Below, one piece after another: positions 16,098 through 25,716 of a DNA stretch of 64,000 nucleotides. The position numbers and the translations under genes are program-made. The notes under the pieces are model-generated. The model had not been told where the DNA came from and made no database searches. It saw only the letters and a list, made by a program, of their open reading frames with translations. Every line of letters starts with the position of its first letter. Position 1 is the stretch's first letter. Source of the stretch: Helicobacter ganmani. Lineage in GTDB: Bacteria; Campylobacterota; Campylobacteria; Campylobacterales; Helicobacteraceae. The DNA is taken from the NCBI RefSeq assembly GCF_003364315.1, contig NZ_NXLS01000002.1, forward strand, positions 186,001-250,000, given 5' to 3'.

Positions 16098-17681
16098 TTA
16101 TCCTCTCCCATCTTCTAGCACTTTAGATTCTCCATTAGATTCTATTTCCAACACGACATAAGGAAGTCCTTGAATGTTTAGCTCACGCATAAAGGGGTCG
16201 GGGTCGTTTTGCTCCATATTCCACACGCCCGCACCGCTTTTAGAATCCACGCCTTGCGCCTCACCTCCCTGTGGCATATCTTTATTAAGCTTGAGACGCT
16301 CGGCATTGTAAGATTCCTTTAAATCCGCAAATTCTAGGGTTGTAGATGAATTTTTGAGGTTGTGCGAGGTAAGCGAATGAGGTGTATTAGACATACTCCG
16401 CAATGAAGTGTCCGATGCACTCCTCAAAAAGTCGCTACAAACCGAATTTGCGCCTACGCCCCACTTGCCCTCGCATATCAACTTCGCCCCAATCATCGCA
16501 GGCACACCTGTCGTATAGCTCACGCCTTGCGCATTGACTTCTGCGAAACATTTCTCGTGCTCACATACATTATAGATATAAATCGTGCGCTCCTTGCCCT
16601 CTTTCACGCCCTTAATGTAGCAGCCGATATTTGTCTTGCCCTTTGTGCGTGAAGCTAGACTTGCAGGGTCGGGCAAAAGCGTCTTTAACACTTCTATTGG
16701 CACGATTTTTTGCCCCTTGTGTTCCACAGAATCCACGCGCAAAAGCCCGACATTCTCCAAGCACTTCATATGCGTGAGGTAACTCTCGCCAAAAGTCATA
16801 AAAAAGCGGATTCTTTTTAAGCCCCTAATATTACGCACAAGCGATTCTAGCTCCTCGTGATAAAGCAAATAGCTGTTTTTCACGCCCACTTCGGGATAAT
16901 CCCACTCTTTCATTAGCGCAAGGGGTGGAATATCGCGCCATTCACCATTAAAATATGGCTCATTTTTCAAATCCTGCGTGTTAGATTCCAATTTAAAATG
17001 CTTCTCTTTAGCCTCAAATTTGCGATAAATGCTATCACGCGAGAGGTCAAAGTTTTGTGCATATTGACTTTGAGAATCTTTTACCCAAAATCGCGCTTTG
17101 GAGCTTACCTCACGCAAGTTTATCTCGGGATTAAAGTTTGTCGCAAAGGCGTATCCGTGGTCTCCTGCGTTGCAATCCAAAATATCAATGCTTTCTATTG
17201 TATCAAAATAATGCTTCTGCGCATACGCACAAAAGACATTTGTAACGCCCGGGTCAAAGCCACTGCCAAGCAGTGCGTAAATCCCCGCTTCTTTGTAGTG
17301 CGTGTCATACGCCCACTGCTCTTTATACTCAAAATGTGCAGAATCGGGGTGTTCATAGTTTGCAGTGTCTAAATAATGCGTCTTTGTGCGCAAACACGCC
17401 TCCATAATACTCAAGTCCTGATAGGGAAGCGCGACATTCACCACAAGCTTTGGGCGGTATTTATTAATCAAAGCCACAAGGGATTCCACATTATCCGCAT
17501 CAACTTCATCAATCTCAATTTCGCCTAAACCCTTAGCGCGGATAGAATCTGCGATTGCCTTGCATTTACTCAATGTGCGTGAAGCCAAAATAATGCGTGA
17601 AAACACTTCGCGATTTTGTGCCATTTTGTGCGCGACAACGCCCCCTACACCGCCTGCTCCGATTTGTAAAACAACAGCCAT
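16098..17681 (-). CDS. Carboxynorspermidine dehydrogenase (saccharopine dehydrogenase family) with insertion
   Basis: This NADPH enzyme joins aspartate semialdehyde to a diamine to form carboxy(nor)spermidine in the alternative polyamine route used in Campylobacterota. The Rossmann motif is at the N-terminus (VLQIGAGGVGG), followed by TANYEHPD, LLGSGFDPGVTNVF and the C-terminal NMEQNDPDPFMRELN that mark this family. Usual length is near 400; here it is 527. About 70 of the extra residues (about 412-481, bases 16239-16448) are a Ser/Asn/Lys-rich stretch inserted between EGKWGVGA and GAGVWNMEQ. The start at 17681 has AAGGA seven bases upstream. Whether the enzyme is active with this insertion is unknown. 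Confidence 0.85.
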   Translation of the reverse strand: MAVVLQIGAGGVGGVVAHKMAQNREVFSRIILASRTLSKCKAIADSIRAKGLGEIEIDEVDADNVESLVALINKYRPKLVVNVALPYQDLSIMEACLRTKTHYLDTANYEHPDSAHFEYKEQWAYDTHYKEAGIYALLGSGFDPGVTNVFCAYAQKHYFDTIESIDILDCNAGDHGYAFATNFNPEINLREVSSKARFWVKDSQSQYAQNFDLSRDSIYRKFEAKEKHFKLESNTQDLKNEPYFNGEWRDIPPLALMKEWDYPEVGVKNSYLLYHEELESLVRNIRGLKRIRFFMTFGESYLTHMKCLENVGLLRVDSVEHKGQKIVPIEVLKTLLPDPASLASRTKGKTNIGCYIKGVKEGKERTIYIYNVCEHEKCFAEVNAQGVSYTTGVPAMIGAKLICEGKWGVGANSVCSDFLRSASDTSLRSMSNTPHSLTSHNLKNSSTTLEFADLKESYNAERLKLNKDMPQGGEAQGVDSKSGAGVWNMEQNDPDPFMRELNIQGLPYVVLEIESNGESKVLEDGRG

Positions 17682-17776
17682 TGAACAATCCTTATGAAAC
17701 AAAATGAAGCAATTTTACAAAATTTTTCTTTAAGATTTCAAGGAAAGATTAGAGGATAATTTTATTTTAATTATGT

Positions 17777-17782
17777 TAGAAT
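17777..17782 (+). promoter_or_regulatory. Likely -10 element of sodB
   Basis: TAGAAT preceded by TATGT lies 45 bases upstream of the sodB ATG in a very AT-rich stretch with T-runs further upstream, which is how sigma-70 promoters of Campylobacterota look. No clear -35 is seen, as usual in this group. Inferred from sequence only. Confidence 0.45.
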
Positions 17783-17826
17783 CTTATCTCAAAACTTTAT
17801 GTTTTAATTTATTTTAAGGATTAATT

Positions 17827-18453
17827 ATGTTTAAATTACGCACATTACCATTTACCGAGATTACAGGTTTTATTAGTAAAGAAACCTGCGAATATCATCA
17901 CGGCAAACACCACCAAACCTACATCAACAATCTAAATAATTTGATTAAGGGAACGGAATTTGAAAGTAAAGGCTTATTTGAGATTCTCACAAAATCACAA
18001 GGAGGCGTGTTTAATAATGCTGCACAAGTGTATAACCATGACTTTTATTGGGATTGCGTTAGCCCAAATGTAAGCAACAAAAGCTCCGAGCTAGACGAAG
18101 CCATCAAAGCAAGTTTTGGAGATATGGAGAAATTTAAAGAAGCATTTTTAAATTCCGCCACTACGCTTTTTGGTTCTGGTTGGTGTTGGCTTGTCTATAA
18201 CCCTGCAACAAGCAAGCTAGAAATCAAGCAAACAAGCAATGCACAAACCCCCGTAACAGACGGGTTGATTCCTGTGCTTGTCGTAGATGTGTGGGAACAC
18301 GCATATTATATTGACCACAGAAACGCGCGTCCTGCGTATTTGGAAAAGTTTTTTAGTCATATTAATTGGGAATTTGTCTCTAAAGTATTTGCGGGCGCAA
18401 AAGCACAAGGGATAGATTCTGTGAAAAACTACACAAAATCTCTCCACTCTTAA
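17827..18453 (+). CDS. sodB: Iron superoxide dismutase
   Basis: It converts superoxide to oxygen and hydrogen peroxide in the cytoplasm. The 208-residue product has the Fe-SOD ligands in YHHGKHHQTYINNLN (first His), NHDFYWDC (second His), and DVWEHAYYIDHRN (Asp and last His). The AAQVYNHDFYW and GSGWCWLVYN context favours iron over manganese. AAGGA lies nine bases before the ATG, and the gene has its own upstream promoter candidate and a strong downstream hairpin, so it is probably a single-gene transcript. Confidence 0.97.
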   Translation: MFKLRTLPFTEITGFISKETCEYHHGKHHQTYINNLNNLIKGTEFESKGLFEILTKSQGGVFNNAAQVYNHDFYWDCVSPNVSNKSSELDEAIKASFGDMEKFKEAFLNSATTLFGSGWCWLVYNPATSKLEIKQTSNAQTPVTDGLIPVLVVDVWEHAYYIDHRNARPAYLEKFFSHINWEFVSKVFAGAKAQGIDSVKNYTKSLHS

Positions 18454-18465
18454 ATGGTTCCAAAC

Positions 18466-18498
18466 TTCAAGATTCCATAAGGAATCTTGAATGCTTTT
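18466..18498 (+). terminator. Rho-independent terminator after sodB
   Basis: A perfect 11-base-pair stem (18466-18476 with 18481-18491) closes an ATAA loop and is followed by TGCTTTT. It stands 13 bases after the sodB stop. It also faces the end of the decayed gene on the other strand. Confidence 0.75.
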
Positions 18499-18544
18499 AA
18501 CACTCCAAAACAATATCAATCTTAAATTAGTAGCAGTTATCACC

Positions 18545-20353
18545 TTACGCCTCTAGCGCAAAGCTTTGTGTTTTGTTTAAATGGTCTATCGTGTAGAGAT
18601 TATAAAGATTCTCTACAATCCTTTCTTGTTTTTGCCCTGCAAGCTGGATTGCAAACCCCAAAAATTTTCCATTTTTATTGACTAATCGTTGCACCATTTC
18701 TGCGCCTATATCTTTTAAGCTCACAATTTCCTCTCCTTGTCGGATTCCATATTCACTAAAATCTATTTTGCTTAGTTCCTCATCACTCTTGCTTCTTGCC
18801 TCTAGGCTGATTCCAGCCCTATCGCCCCTTTTGGTAATATAAAGCTCACCTGTCTCATTATAAAGCTCATTTACGAGAATCTCTCGCCCTGATTCAAAGC
18901 GAAGTAGAATCCTGCCATCTTTCTCAAGTCTCATAGAAGTTACAGCCTCCGCATCTTGCATAGCCGCTGCGACTTCTTTGCTTAAAATTGGGTCATCAAG
19001 CGCATTTTTGATTCTCTCTAGCCCTCGCTAAACTCTATTCCAACAATACTATGAAACTTTTGCCTTATGGCACTCATTTGGCTAGATTCCTCTAGCGATT
19101 CTACTTTCTCCTTTATCTCGCTATCTACTAGCTCATTATTGAGCAGATTCTCTTTTGCGACCATAAAGCTATTTTTCGCCTCATAATATTCATCATACAA
19201 CTTCGTAAATGCCTCTTTATACTGCTCCTCATAGCTTGGCTTACTTTTATTATGCAGACGACTGTATTTCTCCTCAAACTCTCGGATATTAAGCCCATCA
19301 TAAAAAGACGATGGTCTTGAGCCATTATCTAGCCTATCTACCACCTTAAATTCCTCTAGCACCTCCACTCCCGCTAGATTCGTCTTTTTATAGGCAAAAT
19401 TTGTGATAAACTCTCCACTTGCAAAAAGGGCTTCATTGACTTCTTTGTCTTTGAGATTCACCCAGCCTTCTTTATCAGCATAGGCTTCAAACATATCTCT
19501 AATGTCCTTTTTGTTTATCTCTTTGTAATGCTGCTCGGGTGGGAATAGGCTCATTTCCTGCCCCCTAAATGCGCGAATATCCACATAAGGACTTAGCTTT
19601 TTATCATCTGGAATCTTTCTAAAGTGATAGTTTGCGCGATATTCTTTGATTTGCGCTAGAGTTAGCCCATCATACCCTATGCTTTTGTCATAGCCTTTGA
19701 TGAAGTCATACAAATCTATTCTACTAACCACATCACTTAAGTTTGCGATTCTATACTCGCCATTGCCATTATCCACACGGAGTTTCAGCTTAGAGAATAG
19801 CTCGTCCTCTTTATCTAAGAATCCGTCATTATTGCATCAAAGTTAAAGAGATTCCCAATCTTCCCCACATCTCCCACGCCTAAGGAATCGTTATCACCTA
19901 GCATATCTAAAAAACTTCCGCCTCTCCTATTGCGGTTTTTAGCTTCGCAGATTCTGCAAGTGCATTTAATTGCAAATAATCGCTGCCTGTATAGTAAGCA
20001 CCATTGTTTCTTTCAAGCATAGAATTGCTATTATTAAAGGCATATTGACTGCCTTGAGAACTCCATACATTCTTGCTAGCTAGATTTGTAAAATTAACAA
20101 TATTGCGATTGTTAAAGCTCTGAAAACTAGTATTAGCCATTATAAAATTAGTTACAGAATTGTTCGCGGAAGCTCTTAACTCTTTCGTATATTCCGCATT
20201 CCACTGAAATTTTCCATTGACAATTTTTGGCTTGCCATTTTCATCTAGTTCTACTTTATCCTTAAGGCTTAATTTATTTTTGATTGCTAATGCCTCATTA
20301 GAATTTGCATTTGCAAATAAATGCTTTGAATCATTTACTTTCCCTAAATACAT
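18545..20353 (-). pseudogene. Decayed gene for a large protein with an EF-hand-like calcium loop
   Basis: At least three frameshifts break this reading frame. The first piece (20353-19907) ends at a T6 run. The next frame (about 19915-19825) reads GGSFLDMLGDNDSLGVGD. After another shift near 19826 the frame gives DANNDGFLDKEDELFSKLKL, a good match to an EF-hand-type calcium loop of secreted bacterial proteins, and continues through the 252-residue piece to 19018. A shift near 19020 (one missing G) leads into ERIKNALDDPILSKEVAAA and the last 138-residue piece to 18545. The ATG at 20353 directly follows the TAA of the upstream pseudogene with AGGA in front, so it may be a separate, coupled gene or the rest of the same one. 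Confidence 0.75.
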
Positions 20354-21214
20354 TTAAAGTCCTATTGTGCTTCTAATGTCTATTACAATATCATTACTAT
20401 CAGCATACACAATGAAAGAATCCTCTGCCAAAAATGATGGCTGCCCCATTATTACAGCATTGATATTATCTACAAGTTCCGTGTCTAATCCAAAGACATT
20501 TTGCCTATTTTGTTGTATTAATTGAGCTTTCGCATTGTAGTTATACATAAGCTCAAACATATAAATACCGGGTTGCCAAAAAAATTCTTTCACAGGAACG
20601 CAAGAATTTAGGCTTATTTCAGCATTATCAATTTTAAAGATATTTTCAAAATTTACCCCACCAAATCCACATTTCTTGTAAAAGTTCTAGATTTTCTCTC
20701 CTCATCAGTAGCAGTTTTCCAACCTATTGTATAGAGATTTGCTTGTTGAAATGCTTGGATATACACCCATTCATTAAGCGGATAAGGCTTGGTTGTATAA
20801 ACTCTATCCGTAGAATAATCTGTTATCGCTGAAGTAATCTGTAATGTCCCATCTGCATTAATCACAGCGTGGAAATAATCTTTTACTCCATTTTTACTAT
20901 AGTTGCGAGAAAATATTACTCTATTTGCAAAATCTCTGTAAGAAGTTGCATATATCCACATTCTCGCACTATTGGTCCCCCTGTATTATCTCCTTGAAAA
21001 ATACCATTATAAGCATTTCTTATAGCGTCCCACTCTGAAATATTTTTCTCCACTACCCCTTTTTTACTATTCGCTACCTTTTGTAACACTTCTTGAAGCA
21101 CTTTGCCCTCTAAAGTTTTGCCAATTTTAGCATTTAGGGGTAAATTTATCTCTCCTGCACTTAAACCAAATGCCAATCCCGCACATAAAAATACAGCCAA
21201 ACAAACCTTTTCAT
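20354..21214 (-). pseudogene. Decayed gene for a secreted protein
   Basis: An ATG at 21214 with AAGGA upstream begins a frame that is correct only if one A is added to the A4 run in codon 2; then the product begins with MKKVCLAVFLCAGLAFGLSA, a clear signal peptide. Further shifts lie near 20950 (between the NTGGP and WIYATSYRDF segments) and at the G4 run at 20655-20658, where one more G restores a frame from RNVDLVG to NFENIFKIDNAEIS. The last piece ends at TAA 20354-20356. One segment (LNEWVYIQAFQQANLYTIGWK) vaguely recalls lectin-like LamG sandwiches. I do not recognise the family. Multiple lesions mean it is not expressed as one protein. Confidence 0.7.
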
Positions 21215-21390
21215 AGCCAATTCCTTCTTGTTTTATTTTATTTAAGGTTCTTTAATTATAGTATTCATATCGGCAATTTATCGTAAAAACTTAAATAGGA
21301 TTTATTGCTTTGGTTTTTGCCATTGTGAGGAATGAACGCAGTAAGAGACGAAATAATTTATCATTTTGTATTACTTTGGTTTGCCACCGC

Positions 21391-21523
21391 GTCATTGCGA
21401 AGCCTCATTAGAGGCTGTGGCAATCCATAATCTAAGCTAAAGACCAATCTACAATGGAATCTCAATGGAGAGATTCTTAATTATGGATTGCCACGAAAAT
21501 TTTTCAAATTTTCTCGCAATGAC
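21391..21523. repeat. Dispersed palindromic repeat, inverted pair
   Basis: Two units face each other. The left (21391-21432) begins GTCATTGCGA and ends GGCAATCCATAAT around an inner hairpin AGCCTC-ATTA-GAGGCT. The right (21479-21523) is the reverse complement of the same ends around a different hairpin, GAAAATTT-TTC-AAATTTTC. The whole 371-base gap between the decayed gene and hisS contains no gene that I can see apart from this element. Confidence 0.8.
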
Positions 21524-21571
21524 AGAGTGAAATCCCTAATTCCGCTAATGCAGAATCCCACAGAGACACAC

Positions 21572-22885
21572 TTAAGCTTCCACAACCTGCAAACACTTCA
21601 CAAGGGATTCCAAACTTAAATGATTTTTTTGCTCCCCGCTTTCCATATTTTTAAGCGTATAAGTCTTTTGCGCTTCCTCCTCCTCTCCTAACACAATCAC
21701 ATATTTATATCCCTTAGTATTCGCATAAGCAAAAGACTTTTTAGGCTTCACAATCTCGGGATAAACTTCTATTTTCAAGCCAAGATTCCGCAAATTCTGT
21801 GCCGCAAAATAGCCATATTCCAAGCTCTGAAGCGGAATTAGCAAAGCATCTGCGACATTTGCACTACTTTGCATTAAGCCTAGCTCCTCTAGCCCCGCAA
21901 GCATTCTATCTAGCCCGATACTCGCACCCACACCGCTTAAAGAATCCTTAGAAAAGTTTTGCGTCAAATTATCATAACGACCACCCGAACAAACTGAACC
22001 AAGTGCGGACAAATTGTCCAATGTCGTTTCATAAATGATTCCGGTATAATACCCAAGCCCACGCGCAATAGAAAGATTGATTTGATAAAACTCTTGCGGA
22101 ATCAGAGGCTTTAGCAACACACAAAGTGCGCAAAGTTCATTTAAACCCTCTGCCAAAGTCGCATTTCTTGCCTTGTAAGATTCTAATTTCGCCAAAAACT
22201 CCAAAGAACTTCCCTCTTGCTTTTGCGCGATAAAATCCAAAAGCATAGCAATTTGCTCACTCTTAAGACTCGTTTCTTTTTCTAGCTCCTCGCACACACT
22301 CTTGTGCCCTATTTTATCCATCTTATCAACAATTCTTAGCACTTCAATCGTTTGCGATTGTGCTCCCAAAGATTCCATTAAACCATTAAAAATCTTGCGA
22401 TTATTTAGTGCAATCGTAAATCTCTCCACACCTAAATGACGCAAAGTCTGATAAATCACTTGGACAATTTCTGCATCTGCTCCAATACTTTGTGTGCCAA
22501 TAAAATCAAAATCACATTGTGTAAATTCCCTGTAACGCCCTTTTTGAGCGCGCTCACCACGAAACACATTACCGATACAATATCTCTTAAAAGGCAAACC
22601 AAGCTCGTTTTTGTATTGTGCGATAAAACGCGCAAGAGGCACGGTTAAATCAAACCGCAACGCAACCTCACGTCCTCCGTGGTCCAAAAAATGATACATT
22701 TCTTTTTGGATTTCCTCACTACCTTGCTTTTTTAGAATCTCTGCATATTCTAAATGCGGTGTTTCAATGGGAGAGAAGCCAAATTTCTCAAAGGATTCTA
22801 CAATGCTTTTTAGCATTTGAGACTTCGCGTAAGATTCCTTAGGAAGTCGGTCTTTAAAGCCGCTTAAAGTGCGTGGTGTAATCAT
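21572..22885 (-). CDS. hisS: Histidyl-tRNA synthetase
   Basis: It charges tRNA-His. The 437-residue class II enzyme shows motif 2 (YCIGNVFRGERAQKGRYREFTQCDFD), the ATP and histidine pockets (RFDLTVPLAR, RGLGYYTGIIYE), motif 3 (GVGASIGLDRMLAGL) and the anticodon-binding domain at the C-terminus. Length is normal. CGGAGC lies upstream of the ATG. It reads away from rpmE, so the interval 22886-23033 holds two divergent promoters. Confidence 0.97.
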   Translation of the reverse strand: MITPRTLSGFKDRLPKESYAKSQMLKSIVESFEKFGFSPIETPHLEYAEILKKQGSEEIQKEMYHFLDHGGREVALRFDLTVPLARFIAQYKNELGLPFKRYCIGNVFRGERAQKGRYREFTQCDFDFIGTQSIGADAEIVQVIYQTLRHLGVERFTIALNNRKIFNGLMESLGAQSQTIEVLRIVDKMDKIGHKSVCEELEKETSLKSEQIAMLLDFIAQKQEGSSLEFLAKLESYKARNATLAEGLNELCALCVLLKPLIPQEFYQINLSIARGLGYYTGIIYETTLDNLSALGSVCSGGRYDNLTQNFSKDSLSGVGASIGLDRMLAGLEELGLMQSSANVADALLIPLQSLEYGYFAAQNLRNLGLKIEVYPEIVKPKKSFAYANTKGYKYVIVLGEEEEAQKTYTLKNMESGEQKNHLSLESLVKCLQVVEA

Positions 22886-22988
22886 TTTTTTGCTCCGATT
22901 TTATTCTATTAAATTTCTAAGGAGGCAAGTTTAACAAAAATATGCTAAAGAATTTTAAAATTTATGCTAAATCTTAGTATTTTTTAGA

Positions 22989-22994
22989 TATAAT
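22989..22994 (+). promoter_or_regulatory. Likely -10 element of the rpmE-rsmI transcript
   Basis: A perfect TATAAT in the context AGATATAATTTGC lies 40 bases before the rpmE start. The upstream sequence is AT-rich without a clear -35, typical of the group. It may drive rpmE and the genes behind it. Confidence 0.6.
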
Positions 22995-23033
22995 TTGCTT
23001 TTTATTTTATCTAAAATTTTAAAGGCTGTTATG

Positions 23034-23237
23034 ATGAAAAAAGGAATCCACCCAGAATATGTCCCTTGCAAAGTAACTTGCGTTACTAGTGGCAAAGAAA
23101 TAGAAGTCCTAAGCACAAAACCTACTTTGAGAATTGACATTTCTTCGTTTTGCCATCCTTTTTATACCGGTTCAGACAAAGTTGTAGATACCGCAGGAAG
23201 AGTGGAGAAATTCAAGCAAAGATACAACCTCAAATAA
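23034..23237 (+). CDS. rpmE: Ribosomal protein L31
   Basis: This is a 67-residue large-subunit protein. It begins [18 protein letters not shown] and ends with [11 protein letters not shown] and [11 protein letters not shown], the L31 signature with zinc-type Cys residues (C in PCKVTC and in SFCHP), so it is the zinc-binding form. AAAGG stands before the paired ATGs at 23031 and 23034; family length favours 23034. It is followed nine bases later by rsmI, and the block rpmE-rsmI-rlmB matches, from memory, the order in C. jejuni. Confidence 0.95.
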   Translation: MKKGIHPEYVPCKVTCVTSGKEIEVLSTKPTLRIDISSFCHPFYTGSDKVVDTAGRVEKFKQRYNLK

Positions 23238-23246
23238 CCCATTCTT

Positions 23247-24080
23247 ATGGTTACTTTTCTGCCAACTCCTATTGGCAATCTACAAGATATTACATTGCGC
23301 ACAATAGAGGCTTTAAAACATTGCGAAGTGCTATTATGCGAGGATACAAGAGTCAGCAAACGATTAATTGCACTGCTCACAGAGCGTGGGATTCTCTCTT
23401 TTAGAGATTATCAATATTTTTCCTTTCATACGCATAACGCATCGCAATTTCTTAGTCAAGCAACAGAAGAGTTTTTCAGTCAAAAAATTGGCTTTTTAAG
23501 CGACGCTGGAATGCCATGTATTAGCGACCCTGGCGTAGAGCTTGTGCGATTCTTGCAGGAGAGAAGTTTGCCTTATGAAGTGTTAGGTGGGATTAGTGCA
23601 GTTACTTTGGCGGTAGCATTTAGCGGAATCATAGAAAAAGAATTTAGCTTTTTAGGATTTCTGCCACACAAGATAAAAGAACGTTTAGAATCCCTACACA
23701 GAGCATTCAAGAGCCCTTATCCTGTTGTTTTTTATGAATCGACACACAGATTGCTAGAAACCTTAGAACTAATGACGCAAATTGATTCCTTGCGCATAGT
23801 TTTTTTAGCAAAAGAATTAACAAAAAAGCACCAACAAACCTTTAAAGACACCTTAAAGCAAATCAAAGAATCTTTTACGCAAAAATGCCGCAAAGATTCT
23901 GCATTTCTTAAAGGCGAGTGGGTGATTATTCTTAGCCCTACAACAGACCAACAAGAAGAAAAAGTCCTGACGCAAGAAATGGTATTAAGCCTAGAGATTC
24001 CGCCTAAAATAAAAGCTAAGATTCTAGCAAAATTAAAGGGCGGAAATGCGAGTGAATATTATGAATTATTAACAAAATAA
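23247..24080 (+). CDS. rsmI: 16S rRNA 2'-O-methyltransferase RsmI
   Basis: RsmI methylates the ribose of C1402 in 16S rRNA using S-adenosylmethionine. The 277-residue product has the tetrapyrrole-methylase-fold signatures: FLPTPIGNLQDITLR at the N-terminus, CEDTRVSKRL, FLSDAGMPCISDPG for cofactor binding, and SFLGFLPHK in the middle. FYESTHRLLETL and the ELTKKHQ segment complete the RsmI pattern. It is nine bases after rpmE with no obvious Shine-Dalgarno, suggesting coupling. Confidence 0.93.
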   Translation: MVTFLPTPIGNLQDITLRTIEALKHCEVLLCEDTRVSKRLIALLTERGILSFRDYQYFSFHTHNASQFLSQATEEFFSQKIGFLSDAGMPCISDPGVELVRFLQERSLPYEVLGGISAVTLAVAFSGIIEKEFSFLGFLPHKIKERLESLHRAFKSPYPVVFYESTHRLLETLELMTQIDSLRIVFLAKELTKKHQQTFKDTLKQIKESFTQKCRKDSAFLKGEWVIILSPTTDQQEEKVLTQEMVLSLEIPPKIKAKILAKLKGGNASEYYELLTK

Positions 24081-24113
24081 ACAAAAAATTTAAGAAAAAA
24101 TAGGATAAAATCA

Positions 24114-24800
24114 ATGATTGTTTATGGGAAGCACATTGCTGAACTTGTTCTTTTAAAACATAGCGAAAAAATACAAACCATTTACCTTGCTAAAGAGATT
24201 GACAAAAAGCTGTTTCAGGCTTTTGCAAAGCTAAATATCCCATTGCTTCGCGTAGATTCCAAAAAGGCGCAAGCTTTAGCAAAAGGTGGAAATCATCAAG
24301 GCTATTTGCTAGAGATTTCCCCTCTTGTGCCATTGGAATGGAATGCCATTAAGACAATGCAATTTGTGCTAGTGTTGTGCGGCGTTAATGATGTTGGGAA
24401 TCTTGGGGCACTCTTTCGCAGTAGTTATGTGCTAGGTGTAGATGGAATCGTAATTTGTGGCTTAAAAGAATTAAAACAAGAAGGGGTATTGCGCGCAAGT
24501 GCAGGAGCAATGTTGGATATGCCCTTTGCAGTCGTGCATAATGCGCTAGATGTTGCAAATGAGCTTAGATTGGCTAATTTTACCCTTTATGGAACCAATC
24601 CAAAAGGCACACATCTCACGCAAATACCAAAGGGCAAAAAAGCATTATTTTTAGGAAATGAGGGAGAGGGTTTGGGAAATAGAATCTTAAAAAAAATGGA
24701 CCAAAACCTTGCTATTCCGCAAAAAAGAGAGTTTGATTCTCTCAATGTCAGCACAGCGGGTGCAATTTTAATAGATAGGATTATGAATGGAAGATATTGA
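24114..24800 (+). CDS. rlmB: TrmH-family 23S rRNA ribose methyltransferase (RlmB-like)
   Basis: The 228-residue SPOUT-fold enzyme shows an N-terminal substrate-binding domain (about 1-75) and the three TrmH motifs: NVGNLGALFRSSYVLG, ALFLGNEGEGLG, and LNVSTAGAILIDRIM, which form the knot that binds S-adenosylmethionine. RlmB methylates G2251 in 23S rRNA; a related target is possible. AGGAT lies seven bases before the ATG. Its 3' end overlaps the next gene's start by 14 bases. Confidence 0.88.
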   Translation: MIVYGKHIAELVLLKHSEKIQTIYLAKEIDKKLFQAFAKLNIPLLRVDSKKAQALAKGGNHQGYLLEISPLVPLEWNAIKTMQFVLVLCGVNDVGNLGALFRSSYVLGVDGIVICGLKELKQEGVLRASAGAMLDMPFAVVHNALDVANELRLANFTLYGTNPKGTHLTQIPKGKKALFLGNEGEGLGNRILKKMDQNLAIPQKREFDSLNVSTAGAILIDRIMNGRY

Positions 24801-25716
24801 AAAATTAAAAAAAATTGGAGCAAGAGAAATCTCAAAACACACACATATGGCGTTAAACAAAATCCAATTTATTTTGGATTCCAACTTTGAAGCACTCCAA
24901 GACCATACGACAACGATTGGATTAGTCAAGATTTTGGAGCGCGAATATAATGTCAATTTACAAAAATGGCAAGAGGAATATAATGAGTTTTGGAATAACC
25001 GCCCTGACCAAAAACAAGAAAGCCTAGAAACAGTCATTAATTTCAAGGTTACGCACGAAGTCATCAAACAAAATAATTCCCAAAAATACCTCATTCTTAG
25101 TGCAATTATTATCCTCTTTTTGGGTGTTGGATTTTATGCTTGGACAAATTTCTCTGACAATTCCGCTAAAGAAACTACCAAAGAGCCAACACCAATAGAA
25201 TCTCAACATACTAACCCCAATGTAGAACTAGAAAATACAGAAAACAATGCCACAGAAAATATAGTAGCTCCCGCTACATCTGCAAAAGACGAACCACTAT
25301 CCACAAATACTTCTTTAGACGCCTCTGCCTCTGCGCCTCTAAATGAGCTACCACAAGTTGCTAATACAGAAAATACACAAGATTCTATCCAATCTACACC
25401 CAACACCCCAACACAAGCTATTACAACATCTACACGCAAGTTAGAAATCGTCCCTCGCTCCAATGTTTGGGTTGGAATCGTGTATTTAGATACACGCAAA
25501 AAAACTTCACTCCTAACAAGCAATGCCATAGAGATTGACTTAACCCGCCCGCAAACTATTATTACAGGACACGGAATGCTAGATTTAAACAACAATGGCG
25601 AACTAACAAACTACAACAAAGCAGAAAAAATGCTTTTTTGGGTAGATGAAGCAGGAAACTTCAGTGAAATTACGCTTGCACAATATAATCAACATACAAG
25701 GGGATTAGGGTGGTAG
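24787..25716 (+). CDS. RodZ-like membrane protein
   Basis: The 309-residue product has an N-terminal helical domain (about 5-65: GAREISKHTHMALNKIQFIL, then ILEREYNVNLQKW) resembling the degenerate helix-turn-helix of RodZ, a membrane helix at about 100-118 (YLILSAIIILFLGVGFYAW), a Thr/Asn/Pro-rich periplasmic linker to about 210, and a compact beta-like end (SNVWVGIVYLDTRKKTSLL, then IITGHGMLDLNNNGE). RodZ links the cytoskeleton to the wall machinery; here that is an inference from layout. It overlaps rlmB by 14 bases and the next gene starts inside its last codons. Confidence 0.65.
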   Translation: MEDIEKLKKIGAREISKHTHMALNKIQFILDSNFEALQDHTTTIGLVKILEREYNVNLQKWQEEYNEFWNNRPDQKQESLETVINFKVTHEVIKQNNSQKYLILSAIIILFLGVGFYAWTNFSDNSAKETTKEPTPIESQHTNPNVELENTENNATENIVAPATSAKDEPLSTNTSLDASASAPLNELPQVANTENTQDSIQSTPNTPTQAITTSTRKLEIVPRSNVWVGIVYLDTRKKTSLLTSNAIEIDLTRPQTIITGHGMLDLNNNGELTNYNKAEKMLFWVDEAGNFSEITLAQYNQHTRGLGW

